Source: a virus. From it: a DNA stretch of 31,699 nt. How positions within the stretch are numbered: position 1 is the first letter of the stretch; every line of letters begins with the position of its first letter. The DNA lies in the IMG/VR virus record IMGVR_UViG_3300020193_000086, positions 1-31,699 of that record. The stretch is one strand, 5' to 3'. A model generated the notes under the pieces. That model did not search any database. It was not told the DNA's origin and saw nothing but the letters and a program-made list of their open reading frames with translations. The position numbers were made by a program, and so were the translations under genes. This document shows, piece by piece, positions 17,301 through 23,378 of this stretch.

Positions 17301-20300
17301 CGCCATCAAGGTCTTCGGCATTAAACATCCCGACGATTTTTTGTCCCTGCATATCGCGCTGCGATGCTTTAAGTTTGCTTGAATCGGCCAATTCGGGCTC
17401 ACCAATGGTGTATCCTTGCCCTTTGAGCCATTCCCTAAATTGGTCAGTCAGGTCTACTTCGGTTATTTTTTCAACCGCTTCGGCAATTTCCTCTTCCGAA
17501 AAACCAAGTTCGCGCATTTTTGTGGCTTTTTTGTTCTTCTTTTCCTGAAGCAACCTATACGCCAGTTTTCCTTCTTCTCCACTTTCTGGAACTTCGACTT
17601 CGCCTACTGCTTGAGGCATCATATACCTAGGAATTCCTTGATTGTCATCACAGAACACGCTCGTATTGGCAACATGTATATTGCATAAGTCAAAGACAAA
17701 GTTCTTTAATTCTTCTTTTGTGATTTCGCCATCTTTATACAACTGCTCAACTGTGGAAACTATTCCAGCAAACTCGTCTAGCAAAATATGTGCGCCCTCA
17801 ATGTTCGGCATATCAACTGCATAACCCTGAAGGGCATACTTGACTGCCTCCTGAATGGTCTTTGGTCTCATTGTTGGTGGTGGTGGCTGAAATGGGATAC
17901 CCAGTGCTTCGCGCCACGCACGACCCATGTCTTCGTCTTCGCCAGCAGAAATTACAGAATCGGCCACGTTGGATGAGGAGCGCGCGCCTCGCTCTGCCAT
18001 TGTTCCGCGTGAACGAAGTTCTTCAATTAAGCCGTCTGGGTCGTCTTTGGCGCCAGCGTCCCTGACTTTGCCATAGCCAACGTCATCGAAATCTACTTTT
18101 TTTCCATCCCTGAAAGTGACGGTAAGTCGTCTATCTTGCGGGTCGTACTCAATCTTGCTCGCCAGTTTCGAATTTTTGGGGTCCATTTCCATCGCCACGG
18201 CGGCGGCAGCACGGGCGGCTGGTCTACTTCGCTGCCCCTGGTCAATTTTGTGCACCGCTCTGCGTGCTGCAATTCTTTCGCGCAATGGCCGATATTGCTG
18301 GGTTTCCAGTGAATGCAACTTTTGACGAACGTCATTCAGATGTTGTTCTGCTGACCTTTGTGAGACAACCCGTGCAATCAGGGTTCCGTCACTTCTGGTC
18401 CCAATTATTTCTATTTCGCCTGGCGGGAGAATCAGGCCACCGAATTCTCCGCCCTCTGTGCCAGGGGTTTTATCTGGCAAACCCTTGAATCCTTCAGGCA
18501 CGGTAATAATCATTCTTCTGGTTGTGGTTGAAGCAGCACCATCGGCAACGCCAAGGTCTGTATCACTTTTTACAACGCCAACAAAATGATTATCGATTGC
18601 AAATCGCGTCCCAGAAATATCGCCCATATCGTCGTCAAATATTTCATTCGGCAATAAAATTTCAGCAGCAACACCTTCTGGCAAAACAGAAGAATCAATC
18701 AATTCGGTGAACGGAATGAATTGACTTTCGACAGCATCAATCAGTTGGTCTGGCGTCAACACCAGCATGTTTCGCCAATCCCCTGAGTCGGCGGAGTTCC
18801 ATCTTGCGCTTTGCCATTTTCCGCTAAGCACTTGCTTTTGTCTTGTGGTTGCTGCATCGATTACGCGCTCAGCAATTGACCTACCCCACCTAGAAACTTC
18901 CGCCCTGGTTCTCAATGCAACTGTTTCCACAAGTGCATCCGACATCAATGCGGCATCACGCGATTCCGAGCGAAGACCATCGAATGGGCGTCGAGCATCG
19001 CTGACAACTTGACTTGCTTGACGTTTTCTTCGTCCAAAAAATTTACGTGCTTCGTCTTTGAGAAAGTCTATTTGGCGCTCTACGCCTTCTCTTGTTTGTA
19101 CTTCAACAGAACCCAATCCTGGCACGTTAACTTCCTGCGTATTGAGGTCTGGTATATAAAACTCAGGTGACGGCATGTCTTCGTAACCCAAACCGATTGG
19201 GGAAAGTAGCATATCTATTTCTGGAGTTCTTTTAATTATCCCTGTTGCGACACCCGCGCCAATCTCTGCCTGCAACTCCATCAAGGCTATTGCGGTCGTT
19301 TTTCGTAACTCCTGGGCGACCTTCTCCCACGCCTCACCACGCATTGAGTGTCCAACACTTCCATACGCTGCTTCAATAATTCTCAGCGCTACTAGCGTCC
19401 CTCCATATTCTGGGGAGTTTTCCTTTCCTTCCATTATTAAAGCGTCAATTCTCCCACGCAAAGCGTTATATCGAGTGAGTCTTTCTTTTTCTGTTGCTCC
19501 GTCAAGCACGTGTCTCAACGCAACGGCCTGCCACATATTTGTTTGTGAATACGCCCCACCAGTGCCACGAGAAAACAAATCGTTTATTATTTTTGGCAAA
19601 TCATCAATCATCCCGCCAAGGAATTTTGGGTCGGAAAGCATGTCGGCGTAATTGACTATTTGTCCGTCCATCATTAGGCCACCCATTGGACTGCTGGTCC
19701 TAGGTATAACCAAGTCAGCAGCCAAATCCAACAGTTGTGAATTGTCCATATCTTTGAGGTTTTTGCCAGCGGGTGATTTTCTCAATTTCTCTAGATAGTT
19801 ATACACAGCAGTAACTTGTCGACCATGAATCATTTCGTGATGAAAAATGAGTTGAGCCCTTGCCGTTGTACCCGCGGCCTTTTCCATCACAAACTGTGGA
19901 TTATTTTCACCAACGTCCATTTGTTGTTTGACTCTTTTAAAATCATTAATTCCAGCAAGAACCTCTCTTGCTTCGCGCTCAACAGAGGCCCTATCGACGG
20001 CGCTCGCTATTTTCTGCAACTTTGCAACTTCGGTCCCAGCGCCTTGTGCTTGAAACAACGTAAATTCATCTGGAAATTCTGGTTCATCTCTCATTTGTGC
20101 TAAAAGAGCAATTGGATTTAAGATGATGCCCTGCTGAAAGTCCTCAATAGAGGGCGTCCCTCTATCCGAGACTACGAACATCGCATCGTAACCATAATCA
20201 GTGCTGCCGTTTTTGTGCTCTGCTCGCCAGTCAACCATCCTGACGAATCTTATTGATTGTTCAGCCACTTTGGGATTGTTTTCAAATTGATTTACTATTC

Positions 20301-21855
20301 CAATGAAGTAACCAGCCTCATATTCTTTGACTCTCAGATTATTGCGACGCACCATCTCCAAAAGACGCACACCATCTGGTTTGTCCAGCAACTTTTTGAA
20401 TGCTCTTTCGTCATCGTTGAGGTCTGCATCTGCTTTGGCGAGAATTGTTGCAGCATCGAAATCTGCGCTTGCCAACAGAAGGCGCTCAAGTGCTCTTTCG
20501 CCACCAACAGAATCCACCAAGTCCAAATATTCTTTTCTATGGTTTTTTGACATCTTGTCCAAAGCAAGAAAAACAGCGCCATAATGAATCTTTGCATTGT
20601 GGGCATTCATGGTCATTGTGGGGTCGCCCAAGTCGTCAAAATACTCCGTCAAGTCCACCTTTGCGTGGTCTTTGGCATACTCAAAAAGTGCCGCCCGCAC
20701 CTCATCTGGGCTGGCTTTGGATAGTGAACCTTCCTTTAAACCCAACTTGCTTTCAACGGCAGTAAGTGCAGCACGTTTTTCGTCGTCAATTGCATCTTGT
20801 ATCCTGACGCGTTCAACCTGAAATGCGGTTAGTTCGTCGATTTCTGCATCTGACTTATCTGGATAAGCCTGACGAAGTAATCTTCTAAATTCTTTTTCAT
20901 AGTCGGCCCTGTCTATTGGAACTGCCGTTGCTCTCAAACCTTCAGACCCGTCAGGCCCAGCGGGTGCGGGGGGTGTGGGACCAGCAGGCGGAAACAGCCG
21001 ATAGGGCAGGGTTGACGTGCTCCTTGCACCACGTCTTGCTGCCGCATAGGTTTCGCGCGGAAGTGCGACTACTTGTCCATCTTCATTTTTTGCTATTGGC
21101 ACCGCTTCATTAAGCGTTGCGAGTTTTGTGAGATTGTCCAAACCAATTCGTTGTGCAATGGCAAGAAGCGTGTGGGCAATCGACGGTGTAAAGTCAAAAC
21201 AGTTGCTACCGATTTCGTCCGTGAATTGATTTGCCGCTGGAACACCAGGGGGGCATCTCATTCTTCCGTCAGCATCAACAACTATTCCCAAGGCCCTTAT
21301 GGCGGCTCGCCCAACGGTGCCAGTAATCTGGCCGATGTTTCTACCCAAAGACTTTTGCTTGATTTCTCCAGTTCTTTTGTTTCGTTGTACTGGAGCCTCG
21401 ACTATTTGTGGGCCTTGCCCAGTAACAGCCATCATGTAATCAACTTGCTCTTTATATTCTTTTGGATTCATTGTTGGGCGTTCATCCATCCACCCGACGT
21501 TGGCAACATCGCCCTGTTGCCCATCACGATTTCTTCTGGGGTGAAGAATAATTTCCTGTCCCTCTTGCTTCTTTGCCTTCGGGTCAAAGCAACTCAATCC
21601 CACTCGTTGAAATTTGAGTTTCTTTTTTTCTTTTTCCTTATTGTCTGCGGAGGGGTCCTTGTTTTTGTCCCCGCCTATTGTCTTGCCACCACCAAGTAAT
21701 TCCTTTACCGAAAAATCAGGAGAGAACGGATACAGGGCAATCTGTTTGCGACTGTCGACAAACTGAGATACCCGCTCGGTGGGCGATTTCTTTTCGGCAG
21801 GAGTAAATATTTTGGCCGTAAGAAAGCGAGAAACTACGACTTTACGTTCCTGCAC
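14335..21855 (-). CDS. Giant modular virion-cassette protein with HEXXH, tandem ParB-like and GNAT-like modules
   Basis: This 2506-aa protein starts at GTG 21855, supported by AAAAAGG 9 bases upstream. Modules in order: an RCPPG...FTD...SNC motif (C201, C219); GARS at 276; a Pro-rich stretch; helical regions; HHEMIHG with H673-E674-x-x-H677, the zinc-metallopeptidase signature; a KTSC-like domain at about 1223-1275; GARS at 1290; two related modules at about 1330-1640 and 1712-2030. Each of these contains FVFDLC...FC, GIPR..MPQ and a ParB-like DGYVIDGHHR (D1593 and D1976). A GNAT-like domain follows at about 2120-2240 (ISDVTVDEDRQRSGLATEMM), then GARS at 2253 and a unique end with an Arg/Lys-rich tail. 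No tail-tape-measure hydrophobic pattern is evident. Domain calls rest on motifs; a third zinc ligand and catalytic activity are unproven. A packaged precursor role is inferred. Confidence 0.85.
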   Translation of the reverse strand: MQERKVVVSRFLTAKIFTPAEKKSPTERVSQFVDSRKQIALYPFSPDFSVKELLGGGKTIGGDKNKDPSADNKEKEKKKLKFQRVGLSCFDPKAKKQEGQEIILHPRRNRDGQQGDVANVGWMDERPTMNPKEYKEQVDYMMAVTGQGPQIVEAPVQRNKRTGEIKQKSLGRNIGQITGTVGRAAIRALGIVVDADGRMRCPPGVPAANQFTDEIGSNCFDFTPSIAHTLLAIAQRIGLDNLTKLATLNEAVPIAKNEDGQVVALPRETYAAARRGARSTSTLPYRLFPPAGPTPPAPAGPDGSEGLRATAVPIDRADYEKEFRRLLRQAYPDKSDAEIDELTAFQVERVRIQDAIDDEKRAALTAVESKLGLKEGSLSKASPDEVRAALFEYAKDHAKVDLTEYFDDLGDPTMTMNAHNAKIHYGAVFLALDKMSKNHRKEYLDLVDSVGGERALERLLLASADFDAATILAKADADLNDDERAFKKLLDKPDGVRLLEMVRRNNLRVKEYEAGYFIGIVNQFENNPKVAEQSIRFVRMVDWRAEHKNGSTDYGYDAMFVVSDRGTPSIEDFQQGIILNPIALLAQMRDEPEFPDEFTLFQAQGAGTEVAKLQKIASAVDRASVEREAREVLAGINDFKRVKQQMDVGENNPQFVMEKAAGTTARAQLIFHHEMIHGRQVTAVYNYLEKLRKSPAGKNLKDMDNSQLLDLAADLVIPRTSSPMGGLMMDGQIVNYADMLSDPKFLGGMIDDLPKIINDLFSRGTGGAYSQTNMWQAVALRHVLDGATEKERLTRYNALRGRIDALIMEGKENSPEYGGTLVALRIIEAAYGSVGHSMRGEAWEKVAQELRKTTAIALMELQAEIGAGVATGIIKRTPEIDMLLSPIGLGYEDMPSPEFYIPDLNTQEVNVPGLGSVEVQTREGVERQIDFLKDEARKFFGRRKRQASQVVSDARRPFDGLRSESRDAALMSDALVETVALRTRAEVSRWGRSIAERVIDAATTRQKQVLSGKWQSARWNSADSGDWRNMLVLTPDQLIDAVESQFIPFTELIDSSVLPEGVAAEILLPNEIFDDDMGDISGTRFAIDNHFVGVVKSDTDLGVADGAASTTTRRMIITVPEGFKGLPDKTPGTEGGEFGGLILPPGEIEIIGTRSDGTLIARVVSQRSAEQHLNDVRQKLHSLETQQYRPLRERIAARRAVHKIDQGQRSRPAARAAAAVAMEMDPKNSKLASKIEYDPQDRRLTVTFRDGKKVDFDDVGYGKVRDAGAKDDPDGLIEELRSRGTMAERGARSSSNVADSVISAGEDEDMGRAWREALGIPFQPPPPTMRPKTIQEAVKYALQGYAVDMPNIEGAHILLDEFAGIVSTVEQLYKDGEITKEELKNFVFDLCNIHVANTSVFCDDNQGIPRYMMPQAVGEVEVPESGEEGKLAYRLLQEKKNKKATKMRELGFSEEEIAEAVEKITEVDLTDQFREWLKGQGYTIGEPELADSSKLKASQRDMQGQKIVGMFNAEDLDGEELEQVKKQLGEAKEKVAKLEDKIRDLVRKGDLDGAKALRQELKAAEDVADKIGRRLWKPNKDAIFVSRDGYVIDGHHRWAATLGKEFRGGSQGTHQMPVERVDLPILRILQLANQFTEEVGIKKKTVATNDPEKAKAYGEKIMGLVASRRADRDLVEAGKKAAEARFNAFMEKRIKDVEATPIGQRPVRPKKVVNTVEEGVEALLNGYDVDMPSVEGSAMFMQEIGEMVASLREMNDAAAAMRKKLKDEGKTDAEIEKILEVTDGVVSKAQFKRFVFDLCQVTQIGASAFCLGNKGIPRNAMPQTSGRPVPGSQAQKKFDAQVAELESKVQQLKEAGAPRSEIEKAEKKLAKFLNDQEVDVSDEFVEYLRRRGYKLKTTADGKTVQKVPTSTLKSTQGEMKGEQVAGMFDSYKKGLDKVEELTRQGASQEAIDEARDKMFDPSKKPIFVTSDGYVIDGHHRFGAVAAADGLDGVLDNNHHMSATVIDGNISEILPLAIIFAKEFGIADKGVDAMQEIDEAKTKEYMRTITEKINRHNNVVRGHDAVSMQQELRDDGPKPILQRTALNRKLPPYAMSRTIPQKETVISDIKTPRNKQNIEQREVRLSFNDSKGRKVTARVVSTIDYTNPDVPPKKDVSIWIADESGKNIGALFAKKGYADPAGLNDPNDMTISDVTVDEDRQRSGLATEMMELASKYNVDGEEVKHSRHLSPLGKLFAEGVERKRNKNKKKNERGARSMSSSRGEYPDDTTFKITDMPPDVKEFLRERRERAKRLSDSMNMDKPSTRVAMLERLENGYQISAYERDLLIDEMTRIEENWIRAGGIDMPRNQTVSAQERASAARLNAMLNRGNPNFRPAKGIDLRDIDVDHDSEFGPNAFWLPNVDGHAKNGRLYSADGSVVGKYNVPRGKEGLIEAAQGGYYFDIRGNIVGTYEYFDSPISVASYGNVVRQAIEDESVTIGRRLARRLLKRRKPKTFRPPKRVSDLYR
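15766..16722 (-). repeat. ParB-like module, copy 2, in the 2506-aa protein
   Basis: The bases encode residues about 1712-2030. Shared landmarks with copy 1 are GYDVDMP, FVFDLC with a second Cys 11 residues on, GIPR..MPQ, a sequence ending in GMF, and DGYVIDGHHRF with D1976. The DNA around the DGHHR motif is nearly identical to copy 1. That points either to recent duplication or to conversion there, or to strong constraint. Confidence 0.75.
16936..17868 (-). repeat. ParB-like module, copy 1, in the 2506-aa protein
   Basis: The bases encode residues about 1330-1640: GYAVDMP, FVFDLC...FC, GIPRYMMPQ, a coiled-coil insertion, and DGYVIDGHHRW with D1593. The ParB/sulfiredoxin-like fold uses the DGxHR loop for nucleotide or phosphate binding. 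The DGHHR sites in the two copies are 383 residues apart. Confidence 0.75.
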
Positions 21856-21863
21856 GGCAGGCG

Positions 21864-21870
21864 CCTTTTT
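21864..21870 (-). promoter_or_regulatory. Ribosome site deciding the GTG start of the 2506-aa gene
   Basis: AAAAAGG on the minus strand ends 9 bases before GTG at 21855. No ATG or other good start codon follows for more than 100 codons, so this site supports the GTG start. Confidence 0.6.
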
Positions 21871-21881
21871 CTTGAGTTGGT

Positions 21882-23255
21882 TTACAACTCTGGATTTTGT
21901 TGATTGTTCTCTTCGGAAGCAAGCAATTCAAATTCCAGAAGTGATGACATGAAGTCGTCGTCGATGGTTTGACCCGATTCGGTTGGGCTACCGTCTGCTG
22001 ACTTATTACCCGCAACCCAATTTGCTGGAATCATCGACTCCGCGCCAAGCGCTCTGGCGCGCTTCATGATGTGACGCTTTGCTGCCGACTTGTCTTTTGC
22101 GCGACCAAAAGCCTGGATTGCGTTAGACAAGTCGTCTTTGTTGCTGATTGGATACGAGCCATCTGGAAGGGCTGTGCCCTCTTTGGCCATGCTGTCGCGC
22201 TGTTCGTCGCTGAAAGCACGCTTCAGTGCAATCTCTGCAGCCTCTGCCTCAATTGCCTGCGCGTCCTCTTCTTCGTACTTGTCGTAACCAAGAACCTCAC
22301 CATCAAGAGAGACGAAAACATCATAAGACTTTCCGTCAACCCCATCAATTTCAACAGCGTATGCATCGTAGCCCTCGAACACGTCTGGTTCTACTGCAAC
22401 GACACTGCCTTGAATCGACTTAGTTGCAATTTCTGCAGCGTCATTGAAATCAATCAACATCATCTCATCGACAAGTGACTTCTGTTCAAATGCGGCGCCG
22501 TCCAACTTGTGCCATCCAAGAACTTCGGCACTTGTTCCATCGATAAAGATTTCAATCGGTCTTCCATCTTTTGCTTCGATATCGACGACAAACATGTCAG
22601 CCTCTGCAGAATAACCAGAGTCAAGCACATGGCCCTCAAACATATCTTCCGCTAATCCCTCAACGTGGAGAAGGCCTGGCATGCCCTTTTCTGCCATACA
22701 ACCACCAGGGCAGTCTTCGCACACTGGTTGACCACCTGGGTATACCTTGCGGTCGATTGCGCACATGTATCCACGAGCACCAACATCAGCCGTCTTGTAA
22801 CCCATCGTCTTCAAACGGCGAGACTTCATTTGCTCAAGTTCGTCGTCTTCGTCGTCTTCGTCGTCTTCGTCTTCGGCCACGTCCATGTCTTCGTCGTCGT
22901 CGTCTTCGGCCACGTCCATGTCTTCGTCGTCGTCGTCGTCGTCGTCTTCGTCGTCTTCGTCTTCGTCTTCGGCCACGTCCATGGCCTTGACAGCCATGCG
23001 CTTTTTCTTGCCGTAGCCCTTTTCCCCTTCGGTCTCTTCCTCCTCTTCGGTCTCTTCCTCCTCCTCGACCTCTTCCTCTTCGTATTCCTCATCCATGTCC
23101 GCAGCCTTCATTTGCATGGGCATTGCGCCACACTTGGCACATACCTTGGCGCCTGGCGTATATCCACAGGCTGAAACATCAGCGCCTTTGGCGCACCTTA
23201 AAACGGAGCCATCGGCATCGAGTTTGACCATTGCGTTGTTGTCGTAACTACCCAT
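21882..23255 (-). CDS. Highly acidic Cys-motif protein with PepSY-like repeats and a DUF6582-like C-terminus
   Basis: This protein has 457 residues. C21, C30, C39 and C42 form a zinc-ribbon-like cluster near the N-terminus. A Glu-rich tract (about 55-77) and an Asp/Glu tract (about 95-140, with MDVAEDxDDE repeated) follow. A second Cys group is C165, C179, C182 and C186. Residues about 195-250 and 283-340 look like two PepSY-type units (YAVEIDGVDGKSYDVFVSLD ends in a GEVLGY turn). Residues 348-413 match a segment I remember as DUF6582 from phage protease and structural proteins (EGTALPDGSYPISN, AFGRAKDKSAAKRHIMKRAR). The start has a strong AAGGAG 8 bases upstream and a candidate promoter. It sits just after the protease gene, where scaffold or decoration functions are often encoded, and its charge would suit a scaffold, a DNA mimic or a cation-binding role. 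None of these is proven. Confidence 0.85.
   Translation of the reverse strand: MGSYDNNAMVKLDADGSVLRCAKGADVSACGYTPGAKVCAKCGAMPMQMKAADMDEEYEEEEVEEEEETEEEEETEGEKGYGKKKRMAVKAMDVAEDEDEDDEDDDDDDDEDMDVAEDDDDEDMDVAEDEDDEDDEDDELEQMKSRRLKTMGYKTADVGARGYMCAIDRKVYPGGQPVCEDCPGGCMAEKGMPGLLHVEGLAEDMFEGHVLDSGYSAEADMFVVDIEAKDGRPIEIFIDGTSAEVLGWHKLDGAAFEQKSLVDEMMLIDFNDAAEIATKSIQGSVVAVEPDVFEGYDAYAVEIDGVDGKSYDVFVSLDGEVLGYDKYEEEDAQAIEAEAAEIALKRAFSDEQRDSMAKEGTALPDGSYPISNKDDLSNAIQAFGRAKDKSAAKRHIMKRARALGAESMIPANWVAGNKSADGSPTESGQTIDDDFMSSLLEFELLASEENNQQNPEL
22840..22984. repeat. Low-complexity repeat encoding the Asp/Glu tract
   Basis: Tandem GTC/TTC triplets are interrupted by three exact 17-bp copies of CTTCGGCCACGTCCATG starting at 22871, 22904 and 22967. 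The spacings are 33 and 63 bases, both multiples of three, so length changes would keep the frame. Such DNA is prone to slippage and the tract length probably varies between relatives. Confidence 0.85.
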
Positions 23256-23263
23256 TGTCCTGG

Positions 23264-23269
23264 CTCCTT
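23264..23269 (-). promoter_or_regulatory. Strong ribosome site of the acidic protein
   Basis: AAGGAG on the minus strand lies 8 bases before the ATG at 23255. It is the clearest Shine-Dalgarno sequence in the operon and suggests this protein is made in quantity. Confidence 0.8.
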
Positions 23270-23337
23270 ATTTACGCTGGAAAAGACAGTAGCACGTACT
23301 GCATTTAGCCAATGTATGTCTTAAATCGTTTTCACAA

Positions 23338-23343
23338 ATTATA
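23338..23343 (-). promoter_or_regulatory. Candidate internal promoter (-10 TATAAT)
   Basis: On the minus strand TATAAT occurs in the 123-base gap after the protease gene, about 80 bases ahead of the acidic protein. No good -35 hexamer lies 16-19 bases upstream, so an activator or an alternative sigma factor would be needed. The gap is AT-rich and a chance match is possible. Confidence 0.3.
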
Positions 23344-23378
23344 CTTCACAACGTTATTGCCGAGGGAACAATCCACGA

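Noticed and set aside
14335-21855. Intein or split gene explaining the extreme length
   Set aside because: No intein-type Cys/Ser start with His-Asn end is visible around the domains, and the frame is continuous without frameshift signals.
22838-22984. CRISPR-like or satellite array
   Set aside because: The repeats are in-frame Asp/Glu codons of a continuous gene; there are no unique spacers of constant length.
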